64,000 bases of DNA from Pempheris klunzingeri (lineage: Eukaryota; Chordata; Actinopteri; Acropomatiformes; Pempheridae), in the NCBI RefSeq assembly GCF_042242105.1, contig NC_092013.1:11401618-11465617 (forward strand). Reading direction: 5' to 3'. Below the pieces are notes generated by a model. It did not search any database and was not told where the DNA came from. It worked only from the letters and a program-made list of their open reading frames with translations. A program made the translations under genes and the position numbers. This document shows, in pieces, positions 37,301-48,014 of the stretch. Each line of letters begins with the position of its first letter. Positions within the stretch are counted from its first letter, which is position 1.

Positions 37301-40300
37301 TCTTTTCTCAGCTTCTGTGAATTCACAATTGAATGGAATTGAAGTAAAACAATGCCATACGCAATGAATTACAAGACATCTTTGCACAATGACTTTTATT
37401 ATATATTTAACAGAATACCCCTTTTTTCCTCTTCCCTCTTGATTTTGTCCTCCTCAAACTCCTTGGGAAGCTTCTCTTTCTTCTCCTTTTCTACATCACT
37501 ATGCAGGTGTTTAGAGGTATAGCTGAGAGCGGGAGACATCAAGATCTCTCCGTTCTTGCACAGCTCGTCTCTGATCCGGATGAAGAACTGCTGCAGCTCC
37601 ACGGCGTCTTCAAAGATCTCAGAATCAGTCCTGCAATGAACACATGGTGTAACAGAGACATTAATTCTTCAACATCAGTGTATAAAAAATTATTAGTCAA
37701 CTGATTTGATTTTGTACAGACTGGTCAATTTCCTCACCTATTCAGTCGTCTGGCTTTTTCCAGCACTTCAAACATGTGATCCTGAAACACATCCAGCCTC
37801 TTATAGCGCCCGCGATCTACATTAGTCCTGATGATCTCAAAATTGAGTCGTGGCTTCTCGGGATTTGCTGGATCTTGGGCGGGAATCTCGGCGAGGGAAT
37901 CACTGTAGCAACGGCCCTCATCGTCTTGATGACCAAGCACGGAGACAAAGAGGCTCCGGATGAGCTCCTGGATGAGACGGGGCACATCAGGCACGTGGGC
38001 GTCATCTCCACCCTCCAGGTCACGCCTCGTCTCCAGCAGCACCCTGTGCAGCACGAGAGCGTCGCGGTAAATCAGAGACTCAGGCTCGTTGTAAGTGCAG
38101 GCGTTGTTGAACATGAGCACCAGGTCCTCTACCAATGCGTCCACATCCTGGTACTTATTTGCCAACATGTGACTCTTGATCTTCTCCATGTCCACAGGCT
38201 TTTTAATGGCAATGTAGTAATCAGGCAGCTCGGCGCGAGACGGCAGCCGCAGGAAGATTGTGCTGAGGCGACGGCCGCGCTTATCTGTGTAGTTCTTGAC
38301 AGCCTCATAAAGCTCATTCAGCTTCTGCTGTAAGGGTGTTAAATATTTGGACTTCTTCAGAGTAATGCTGTTCTTTCCTGTAATCAAATAAGGTGTCGGT
38401 GTGTTACTGATGATCTTTGTCAATTTGCCAGCTAAATGAACTAAATCTGGCTGTGACATACTTATTTTCAACTTTGGGGACATCATGTCATCATCATCTG
38501 TCGCTGGCCCAAGATCCCTGCGTCTGTCTTTCATAATTTTCTCTAAGATGTCGGCATCATTATAGACCTGCAACACAACAAAGAAGTTCATCGTGGGGAG
38601 CTTGTGGCTCTTGGATCAAGTTCCTCTAATCTAATCCTCTAATTTTGGGAGGTCTCAGAAACACTAAGAAACAGGAATTAGAATACTTCAAATGCATGAA
38701 TGACAGGTAGACACAAATACCAAACAGATCGTACCTGGGATCCTTCTTCATTGTAGTGTCGAGCATTGCGAAACATCAGCTTCATATCCTCCACCATTGC
38801 ATCTTCAGTCATGTACTTGTCTGAGCGGATGTTGTGCTCAATGGTCCTGAGGTCCATTGGTTCTAGGATGACCTTGTAGTAGTCAGGATAATCCTTCTTC
38901 GAGGGTTTGACCATGAACAGGTCGCACAGTCTCCGTCCAGTGCCAGCTTCTCGCGCCTCGGTCACAGCAGCGAAGAGAGCCTTCATTCGGTTTTTCTTTG
39001 TATTCTTCTTGTGACTGGATACGAAATGCAAGTCACCTGTCAGTCTACTTCCGTGCTCATGAAAGGCAGGTAACTACATAGAGTTAAGCAAGTAAAATGT
39101 GACCAAGTGCAAACCTTTTTCTTTTTGTGCTACTGGTGTCAGACGTTGCAGAAGAGAGCATGCTGTCTCCATCATCATCATCTCTCTGCAAAAGCTCTTT
39201 TCTCTTAATCTAGACAGATGACAGAAGATATGAATATGCATATACGTTAAATGGATTGATGCCTCTTAAAAATATAACAACGACAAGTGTGCATTGGGAC
39301 TGACCTGCTGAATGTGTTGGAGTTTGAGAGCACGCTTGTAGATGGACGAGTGAGGAACGTTGTAGCGCTTGGCATTCTCAAACATTAGCATCAGATCAGA
39401 GTCAATATGCTCAACACTCTCATATTCATTGCTCTTCATCTTGTTCCTGTGGGGAATTACGGGCTCTCACATTTGGGAAGGAGGGCACAGAAATACTGTA
39501 CTGTACAGTGAGTGTGTGTGATGCCGTAGGGGTAGAAAATAAAAAAGAGAGAATGTTGGTGAAACAAAATAAAACAACCCAATGATGAAAACATGAACAA
39601 ATTAGAAAAAATGAAGCAGAGGTAGAATGGGCTTCCACCCATGTAAGGTTTGTAATTCTGATACATTTTGTATGAAAAGGTAAATTTAAAATCTATTAGT
39701 GCCATTATCTTTTTTCCATTATAATTTAAAAATCTGGAAAGAGTTTGTTGAAAAAACTACTTGATCTTAGACATATTAGATTTTTTTCTGATTCTAAATT
39801 CACAGCACCTATTGAGACATTTGTACTTGGTTGATAAAAAGACAGAATTTAAATTTTAAAAAGGAATAAAAATCACTTGATATATATGGCTCCATTGATA
39901 TTATATTCACATACAAAAAGAAAATCACATAATGACAAGAAAATCATGTTTTTTTGCTTTTTTTGCATGTTTTGAATTCAGGTGTTGATACCACTGAGAG
40001 TATTAAATTTATCTGGGCCTTTGTGGACACGGACACATGAAAACAGACACATAGTGAGATCAGAGCTGGTTCTGCATTACTTGATCTGAAGGAGGCAGAT
40101 GGGCTGAGTGATCTGGTGGTAGTAGTCTGGGTAGTCCTTCCTGTTGGGCAGCTGCAGGAAAGGCTCAGAGATCAGCTGGCCCTGGCTGTTCCTGGCACCT
40201 CGCACGGCCTCATACAGCTGGAAGATGGGATTGCTCATGTCCATGTTAGAGGTCATACTCTCTGCCTCGGATTCTCCCTCATCATAGTGGACAGAGCCTG

Positions 40301-41294
40301 AGAAATACGGGAGGAGATGAATATATAATGACACACAACTATTCATTGTCTTCATTGGTGCGGTGGTTGCACACGTCCGTCTGTACCAGAGAGAATGCCC
40401 TCCTCATCGCTTTCGTACTGAAGAGCCATGGTGATAGCGGAGAGGCGGTCTCCCTGCGCTGACCTTCTGTTTCTGACAGGGACAGACAGAACAAGAGGAA
40501 GGACGACGATAAAAATCAATAGTTAAAGTGACTTAAGTCCACATTATTCTGAGTATTGTCTCCTATTTACCTGATGCGAATGCTGGACTTGATTGGTTCT
40601 CCATGTTCCATCTCAGACTTCTTCTGTGCAAAAATCTTTTTGATGGTGTTTGCATCCTGGAGCACACGAGTGGGTCATAAGTGTCTATGTTAAATACTGC
40701 CAATGACTTCCAGCATGTATCATATTCTCAGTGACCCACCCACCTTAAAGACTTGTGATCCAGGCTCATTGTAAGTTTTGGCATTCTTCACCAGCAAATC
40801 TATATCTTTAGCCATGGCACTGACACTCCTGTAGTGGCCCAACTAAAAGCAAATACACTTATTGGACATTTCATCAACGAAATGCAGTAAATAATTTAAA
40901 AAACACATATTTAATACAGGCGGCATAACAGTATACCTGGATCTTTTGGGCGATGATTTTTAGATCTATTGGTTCCTTGATGATGGCGTAATAATCTGGG
41001 TATTGCTAAATGAAAAAGGCAAACTACACATCAGAGCCAAGTCACTCGTTTTACTGATAATCCTTTAAGTCATACTGAAGGTCCTCGTACCATTTTGGAT
41101 GGAAGCTTCTGGAACAGCTCACTGACCAGCCGGCCGGTGGGCTCAGTGTAAGACACCACGGCATCAAGAAGCTGCTCAAGGACCTCTTTCAGGCAGGTAG
41201 GTGCACTCTGTCATACACATGTGGTCACACAGTTTAGGTGAGGAAATACTACATCACCCTCAGTCATTTACAGCATTCTGTGTGTGTGTGTGTG

Positions 41295-41341
<47 letters not shown>

Positions 41342-42753
41342 GACAGCAAAGAAAATTAACTACCTTATGACAAATCTAAATCAATTCCTATTGTATATTG
41401 GTTATATTAGGAAGATTTCTTTTAACAAGAGGCACCTGAGATGCATAATGTCCTCTTAAAATCAATAAGTTGAATAAAACAGAATACAATAAGCAATGCA
41501 GCTCATTAAGGCATTAAATGTCATGTATTTGTAAGAGAACGTTGTTAACATAGAAATATCAATATATGAGCTGCCACAAGAGCTACCAATGACATGGTAA
41601 GTCTGCAGAATGCAAAAAGCTCACACTTTGAATAAGTAAATTATTTACCCATTACTATGCAAATGAATGCAGCAACATGCTCAAAATTGTGCTGTAAGGA
41701 TAAAGTTTCAAAATACCATCATAGTAGACATATTGGGTATTAAGGTGTGAACTGCTTCAACAGATTAGTAACATGGATTGTGCCCTAAACTTGAATATTA
41801 TCGGCAGTATCTACTGAATAAAAAGTCATCTGTGGTACCTCGTCCTCAGTGGAGCCTCCGGGGTTGTCTTGTACATCGTACACATCTTCATCATCCTCAT
41901 CATATTCCCCTCGCTGAACAAATTCATTCTTGGTTCGCAGGTAAAGGTCCCACAGTTTACAGGCTGCCCTGTACTCAGGACTGTCGGACTGGACGGACAC
42001 AAGCAATAAATACTCATGTAGGTGCAGAGCCTGAGTCAGGCAGAGATATCATTTCTGCCCACAGACATCTACCCAACCTTTACCTTTATGCCTTTATTCC
42101 TTTACCTTGTAATATGTCTTTGCGTTGTTGAATAGCAGTTGAAAGTCACTGGTGAGCTGTTCAACATCATCATACTCCTCCATCTTTAGTTTCTGCTGGA
42201 TCTTCATCATGTCAATAGGCTGAGACACCACATGGTAATAGTCCGGTTGATTCCTGTAAGAAATGGGGTCTTATCAATTTCCTGCGTCATCCAGTGTTTA
42301 TGCTAAATTACTTGACTGATGTTATAGCAATTTCAGGTTACAATCATATGCACATATCTAATAACCGCTCATGCTGTCCCTCACCTTCGTTTGGGGGCTC
42401 TGATGAACAGCTCACACAACATCCTGCCCTGGTCGTCTTTGTAGTCTCTGATTGTGTTATACAGTTCATGGCACACAGCAATCTGCAAGGCAGGGATCAA
42501 ACACTGAAATATATCCTTACATGCTCTCCCATGTCGACTGCTTAATCTGTGTGCTGGTACAATTCTGACGGTATGTTAGAAGAAAAACAGTAACTGAAGT
42601 TTGTAAAATTACAGGATCCACAGTTGGAATGTTTGAGGTCCTTCTCCTCTTTCTCCCAATTGAAGACACTAACGATGAAGTCTGGCTATCGTCAAAATCT
42701 CCTCCACTCACACTGCTAGAGGGGGATGTTGCCCTTCTCCTTTTCAAGGCCAT
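31345..42753 (-). CDS. pbrm1: Polybromo-1 (BAF180), PBAF chromatin-remodelling subunit
   Basis: Acetyl-histone-reading subunit of the nuclear SWI/SNF PBAF complex. Coding exons: 42753-42613, 42482-42385, 42253-42106, 41988-41839, 41207-41091, 41005-40937, 40842-40744, 40656-40571, 40472-40387, 40297-40081, 39446-39305, 39209-39115, 39014-38735, 38567-38462, 38377-37738, 37630-37419, 37314-37129, 36980-36823, 36708-36457, 36354-36209, 35718-35561, 35460-35277, 35031-34830, 34721-34520, 34429-34277, 33753-33595, 33184-33132, 31859-31646, 31508-31345. The sum is 4917 nt, 1638 residues. Domains: six bromodomains (about 48-150, 180-290, 335-450, 485-590, 625-740, 745-880; [28 protein letters not shown] acetyl-lysine loops), BAH1 (915-1060), BAH2 (1110-1256), HMG box (1325-1391), then a Pro/Gly/Met-rich tail. 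An 84-nt intron inside the exon 14/15 region can be read through (see findings). The human alternative segment between bromodomains 2 and 3 is missing. Confidence 0.97.
36005..36178. mobile_element. Small palindromic MITE in a pbrm1 intron
   Basis: The left end CAGTGTTTTCCATTCCTGG and the right end GGGAAACAATGCTG are imperfect inverted repeats. Inside, TTTTAGATGTTTCCCTGCTC is mirrored by GTGAAACATCTAGAAC around a centre at AGCTCTGCAGAAGCCTGATA. This is a very common fish fold-back repeat containing CTGGTCCTGGAGGCC, hAT-like by its ends. It lies in the intron 35719-36208. Confidence 0.65.
38378..38461 (-). other. pbrm1: 84-nt stop-free intron of pbrm1
   Basis: On the minus strand the donor is A|GTATGT and the acceptor TTACAG|GA. 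Splicing joins SPKLKI directly to [12 protein letters not shown], matching the human spacing between bromodomains 4 and 5 within one residue. Reading through adds 28 codons with no stop. Confidence 0.7.
41279..41338. repeat. (TG)n-(TA)n compound microsatellite
   Basis: About eight TG units followed by about twenty TA units, in the pbrm1 intron 41208-41838. The rest of that 631-bp intron is AT-rich with nothing recognised. Confidence 0.9.
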
Positions 42754-44712
42754 GACGAACCCCTGAGGGAAAGAAGCACCACAGCATCACTACGTGGAGA
42801 ATATGTTACATTAGAGCTAAAAAATTAAATACTGTAAAGTAATGTTAAATTAAGTTATGCAATTAAGTATCTAAATAGTCACATGGGTGAAGTGCCATTC
42901 CTTAATGTTTCCTGACTGTAAATTAAAACTAATTCTACTGTAAAACATGACTACAGAGCTACATTTTATAACAAGCACAACAGTTCGCAGATGTCAGACG
43001 CTGGGCGACAGTACATCCAGATGGGCAAAATTCAATCAATATTTAGACCAATTGTTCCAGTGGTTTACAATAGGTGATGTGGGGTGGAATCTTGTTTTAA
43101 TAATGTGAATCATGATATGTAGTTGTTGTCTTGAACACTGTACTTAAGTACAACATATATTTAATGTATTCTGGTTCTGGCTCTGGTTCTGCTTTGGCTT
43201 CCCATGCAGTCAAAATGGATGAACATTGAAGGCGCGACATGTAATCTCTCTTACCTGCACATATACTGTAATATATATATGTGATGTGATCATCCTGATA
43301 TTGTTTTTCTAGATAACTGACCAAACATCAAAAGGCAGCTTAAGGTTTAAAAATGACCTTCTCCCCTCAATGTCATGTCCCTATCCTGTCAAATGCAACA
43401 GACTACAACTATTACTATCACTTTTTTTTTTTAACAATGACTTTATTCAAGTGTCCTACCGAGCACTTGAATGACCACGAAACAGAAGTAACCATCCATC
43501 CATCCATCCATCATCTATACCACTTAACCTTAAGGGTTGCACAGGTGCTGGAGCCAATCCCAGCTGAGTTTGGGCGAGAGGCGGGGTACACCCTGGACTG
43601 GTTGCCAATCAATTCCAGGGCCTACCCTTTAGAGACATTCACACTCACACCTGCAGGCAATTTAGCAATTTGGCGTCAACAATTAACCTAACCTGCGTGT
43701 CTTTGGACTGTGGGAGAACGCCAGAGTACCAGGAGAGAACAGAGCAAACTTTTTGCTGTGAGGCACAAAGTGCTGACCACAGCACCACCACAGGCCTTTT
43801 GAAGCTGATGTTTCTGTCTCTGGATTCATTACAGCAGAGATACAGTTAGGATTAAAAGCCTTCAAAATTCAGAACAACCAAAGAGAAAAAACACATTTGG
43901 AGATACAGAATTAAGATCCAGGCATGGTTTAATTCTCAACAGTTTTCTATGTCGGTATAATACTTTTAATCAACTGATTAATGTTTTACAACCTCATTTT
44001 AAAAGGTAGCTCTCCACAAATGGAAGAAAGGGCTCCTCCATTTCTTACTTCTAAAAAACATGACAATTTGTCAAGATGGTGGAAAATGTGTTGTATTTGA
44101 GCTACAGTTAAATACTTGTTTATTTATTGTGAGTCACATAGACCATGATAAATGCTGACATGATGTAGATGGATGGGCAGATGGAAGCAGGACCACAGAG
44201 ATGAGAGGTGCCCTCATGTCACCCCAAATGACCTTTGAACCCAGATGTAATGCTTCACTGGAGACAACTAGACAGCGTGTTGTGGATCTCTTTTACCATC
44301 GGATTATAAAAGATGACAACCACACCAGCCCTCCACTATGACCTGGAACGACATATTTTAATCAGCAGACACCAGTGATGCTGGCACGTCTGGAGGTCTG
44401 ACCCGCACAAACGCTGTTACCCGCTGCCTCTAATGTCACCTAGCCGGCAGTCAGCTAGCATGCGGAGCAGCAGCTGTCCACGTACCTGTCAGTGACGGAG
44501 GACAGGTGCAGACCACAGAGCAGATAATGCTAGCATGCTAGTTAACGGTTAGCCCACCAATATCACCTAGTTAGAGCCCAGACAAAGGCATCACCGTAGC
44601 AACGTCTGTTAACGTTACAGGGCTACCGTCAACCAGCGTTACATCGACGACACTTGATGGGGAAATATCTGAGTTTGCGCTTCGGTCCACTTGGCATTAG
44701 CTGTGTGCTTAC
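42754..44712 (-). other. pbrm1: pbrm1 intron 1
   Basis: The coding exon has a few 5' UTR bases (to about 42761) after a CCCTCAG acceptor. The nearest upstream consensus donor in good CpG context is GTAAGC at 44712-44707. The intron holds one long interspersed repeat (listed separately) and no coding sequence. Confidence 0.55.
43488..43805. repeat. Interspersed retroelement 3'-end repeat with (CCAT)n
   Basis: Five CCAT units, then ATCCCAGCTGAGTTTGGGCG, AGGCGGGGTACACCCTGGAC, AATTAACCTAACCTGCGTGT, CTTTGGACTGTGGGAGAACG, CCAGAGTACCAGGAGAGAAC and GCTGTGAGGCACAAAGTGCT. This is a well-known fish repeat, probably a LINE 3' end. It has lost the segment normally following the GAGAGAAC block. Confidence 0.75.
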
Positions 44713-44830
44713 CTTCTGTGAGCACGTTACCAGACCCACAAAATCTTAACCATGAAGAAAACCAATCACTTATCGATTTTTGACGGAGGGACGGGAGGGT
44801 GAAGCTAGCGGCGGTTCAGTAGCCACTTCC
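44713..44830 (-). promoter_or_regulatory. pbrm1: pbrm1 non-coding first exon and promoter region
   Basis: A consensus donor lies at the lower edge. The stretch upstream contains CpG-bearing GCGGAAGTGGC-type sequence (minus strand, near 44825), an ETS-like core often found at housekeeping promoters. The exact start is not resolved. Confidence 0.45.
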
Positions 44831-46374
44831 GCCTGTGCGCCTTCAAAATAAAAGCGGTTGTGGTTTCGACTCTGTTTTAAGTGCGTTTTACATCATTTTT
44901 ATCGATTATTTCCCGTTTTCTCAATTTAATGCGGGATTAGTGTCATAGGCAGGTCGTATATTGGTGACGATTTTGGTATTTAGAAGCCATGCCCATTGCG
45001 CGATTTAAAAAACAAATGTGCAAGCAACGTGGTGGCTATCAGAGTTCCTGTTAGGTGAAGTCCATCTTACACATCAAACTCGCCATTATAGCCTGCTTCA
45101 GCGTCTCAGCTGAGCAAAACCATCACTAACCAAGATAAAACTACAACATCAGCTGCGTGACAAGAAGTCATTTGGCATTAATGAATCCTGTTTTAAATCA
45201 TACTGTGTATAAAACCTCACTGGCACACTGAGGTCTCACTGTTTCCACGTATGATATGAACGGTCATTATTGAGCACCAGTTTTTGCATCTTGCAGATTC
45301 ATTTAAAATCCTTTGAATTTCTGAGATGTCATTCCCCTTGAGCGTTTAAGAGGTTAAAATATGTCTTTCCTTCTTCAAGTTACATGCTCTCATGGAAACA
45401 TTTACTGTTGCCATGTCAGAAAAAATCATCCTGAAAATTCAAAATGATAATAAAAGCAAAATTTGGTTGGCAGAGCACAGTTTAAGTTTTATTCCAGCCA
45501 TATATGTAAAACCATCTTAAATACAACAATAGTTTTTGTCAGTACAGTGTTTTTTTCTGCGTGATGGGAACTGTTCACTGAGTGTTCACAAAGAATGAGA
45601 GGAATTTTTTCTTTGATTCGTTGGAGAGGATCTCCACAGTCTTAGGCGGGTTATACCACATTAGATATGACCAACTGTATGAAAATAGTCTGGAATGTAG
45701 TTTACCAACAAGCATCGCAAAATTACAATATACAGGCAAGAGAAGAATTAACTGTAGCGCCACCCAACATCAAGACAATGTCTGAAGTGAAGTCAATGAA
45801 AACTAAAAATTTAAATATCATCATGTTGTTTAACAGGAGGTAGGATAGAAGTACTACACTGAGATGAGAAGTTGATGTGTTATTGGATAATAGGATATTC
45901 ATATACAAGGCCAAATTGGAAATTGTACTCAAAGAGGTCTCTGAAACAAGGTTGATGTGTTCTGATGATCCTAATGTATTGTTATAAACCTTGAAATTCA
46001 ATGTATCGATGTATGAGACAACAGCTTAAGATCACTGGCAGAAGCCTAAAGAGAATATTTCTAAATTGTCTCTGGACTGGACGGGAAGTCTCCTCCCAGT
46101 AAAATTAACATTTCAGTGCATGGAGGTGTGTTGGCATGTGTCTGCCATTATGAACAGGATGAAGAATTCATAGACGAAAGCATCTAAATGATGTTATGGG
46201 GGTTGAGGACTTGTTTGTGTTCGAGAATATTTATGGTTTGTTTCATCGTATGTCCTTTTACGTTGTATGTCTTCACATGTCTATGATCCATGCTTGATTG
46301 AATCTGTGTTTTATTATTTAGTTTTTCCTTGTTTCTTTTCCTTTTGTGAACAGTTGCACAAGTATAGTTGGATT
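44831..46374. other. Intergenic DNA between pbrm1 and wdr77
   Basis: Nothing coding is recognised. The sequence is AT-rich. The short ORFs around 45575-46001 overlap on both strands and show no domain. Confidence 0.4.
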
Positions 46375-46480
46375 TAAGGATTCAAGGATCTTTATTGTCA
46401 TACCAGCTCACATTTCATGCATGAAATGAAGTACTGGGGTGCTGGTTATAAGTCAAAGAGAATAAATGTTAATGACGGAA
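46375..46480. repeat. Interspersed repeat fragment (AAGGATCTTTATTGTCAT family)
   Basis: TTCAAGGATCTTTATTGTCA followed by a TGAAATGAAGTACTGG block is the 3' end of a common fish retroelement, recognised from memory. Confidence 0.45.
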
Positions 46481-46509
46481 GAAATAAATCAAATCAAATC
46501 ATTTAAAAA

Positions 46510-46610
46510 CCTAATTGACTCCAGAAGATAGCAGTAATGCACTGAAGACACTAACTGCAGCAAATTCATTGGTAAACCCTCAAAGAAGAAGCAGAAGAAG
46601 AGATAGCATT
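46510..46610 (+). repeat. LINE 3'-tail fragment ending in GAA-rich sequence
   Basis: CTCCAGAAGATAGCAGTAAT, GCACTGAAGACACTAAC and a GAAGAAGCAGAAGAAG end. It has the same order as the copy at 47660-47740 and the typical fish tail (CAGATGGCGGTAATGCACC then (GAA)n). Confidence 0.55.
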
Positions 46611-46620
46611 GACGAAGATA

Positions 46621-47089
46621 ATGTCTAATAACCATAGATTTGTGAGACGTGAGATTTTTACATGTTGTTGCTTCATTGTGCATGTTATTCATGATTGTGT
46701 ACCACTAACCCTAAACTTTACCCTGACCCTAACCATAAAACACCCCTAAACCTAACCATAACCACAAGCCTAACTTTAACCACTGACACAGATCTAGTGA
46801 GAGTTTTGAAGATCTAGACTGAACGGACAGAGGAACATATAGGCATTCTAGGTCATGAGAGAGTGGATAAACCATAGGCTCTCTCTGGATGGTAACCCTA
46901 GATTTGTGAAATGCCTGTGAGATTTGGGTTAGGGATCACAGTTAGGCTCAGGGTTATGGTTATGGTTTGGTGTTTGGATAGGTTATAGGGTTAGGGTTAG
47001 CGATACAAACCAACAAACAATAACACAATGAAGAGAAAACTTGTAGAAATCTTTGAAGATTCACAAATCTATGATCACCATCTAGACAT
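46621..47089. mobile_element. Fold-back element with telomere-like arms
   Basis: The left arm opens ATGTCTAATAACCATAGATT and contains TTCATTGTG, GTACCACTAACCCTAAAC and many CCTAACC units (46706-46781). The reverse complement of the right arm opens ATGTCTAGATGGTGATCATA, then TAGATTTGTGAATC, TTCATTGTG, TATCGCTAACCCTAACC (46925-47089). The order and spacing agree, so the two arms are an inverted pair about 160 bp long with a spacer near 46782-46924. The spacer carries a further partial copy of the arm start (CCTAGATTTGTGAAATG). No ORF. Confidence 0.65.
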
Positions 47090-47289
47090 GGCCCTAACCA
47101 TACATGTATTACATCCATAGGACAAACTGGCCAAACAAGCAGTTAAAAAGAGAAAACATGGACACCAGAAAGAAACGTTCAAAATCAGAGGGAAAAGGGC
47201 ATAGTACAACAACAAGGGGACAAGGGGAAGACATTAACATTCATTTCAAAACGTAGTGGGTAGTGTGAGAAATAGGGGAGGAAATAGAA

Positions 47290-47460
47290 AGGAGGAAGAA
47301 GTAATGACCGGATTAGGAATAGGACAGTAATCTAAATGTGACTCACATCTCAGAGAAACCGGTCTTAGTGAATGCTGTCAAGTACCAGAAACACTAGAAC
47401 ATGTAATTCGTAGCTGCAGGAGAGAAGTTACACGATGGAGGCATGGAAGGATTGCTGAAT
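47290..47460 (+). pseudogene. Decayed LINE fragment (C-terminal end of reverse transcriptase ORF)
   Basis: In one frame the DNA reads VMTGLGIGQ, a stop, then CDSHLRETGLSECCQV, PETLEHVIRSCRREV. This is the pattern T.LRIGH...C..C...ETVEHVL..C..Y seen at the C-terminal end of many non-LTR retrotransposon polyproteins in fish. The frame is broken, so the copy is dead. It is followed within 200 bp by the matching LINE tail. Confidence 0.6.
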
Positions 47461-47659
47461 GGGCCTACAGGGCACAGGCCCGGGGGCCCAAAGGGCCAGG
47501 AAGCCCCGGGGCCAGAGCCTCTGTTTGAAGTGACTGTAGAGATGCGAAACAACACAAAGAAATGCAAAATAACCTAAAACACATACAAAACAACAAAAAA
47601 GACACGCAACACTGATGAAAGATGGTGAAGAAGCCGAAATAATATGACAATCCAGACAC

Positions 47660-47740
47660 TATAGGAGTGAAGTAACTCCAGCAGATGGCAGTAATGCTAC
47701 ACCAAGCTGCCGGTAAATAAGGAGACGAAGAAGAGAGAGA
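47660..47740 (+). repeat. LINE 3' tail ending in GAA/GA-rich sequence
   Basis: ACTCCAGCAGATGGCAGTAA, TGCTACACCAAGCTGCC, then AAGAAGAGAGAGAG. It is probably the 3' UTR of the LINE fragment upstream. It ends about 275 bp before the wdr77 ATG. Confidence 0.6.
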
Positions 47741-48014
47741 GAGCTCGGAGCAGGAAGTGTTTGTCCATCGGTCCCATGCTTGTGTTCCTGTTCACTCGTT
47801 CATTCATTATCAAAACGACACCTTTAGCTACATATTGTAGCTTGACGGGGACATCACTGTGGCTTTAGGATACGATAAATTATCATATTTCCCAAGCAAA
47901 CACAATAACTCTGCTAGCAAAAGGTGACGCTAGCTAATTTAGCCAACGTGGAAATCGCGCTAAAGTTAGCTGGAAACTCACAGCTTTGGTGCTTAGCCCA
48001 GGAGCGTTAGCTGA

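Noticed and set aside
37776-38333. 185-residue plus-strand ORF
   Set aside because: Antisense to the large pbrm1 exon 37738-38377, which has clear bromodomain coding on the minus strand.
45575-46001. Small overlapping ORFs on both strands in the pbrm1-wdr77 gap
   Set aside because: AT-rich, mutually overlapping, no recognisable motif.
46706-47000. Interstitial telomere from a chromosome fusion
   Set aside because: The hexamers are degenerate, short and form part of an inverted-repeat element; a fusion would give long head-to-head TTAGGG arrays.
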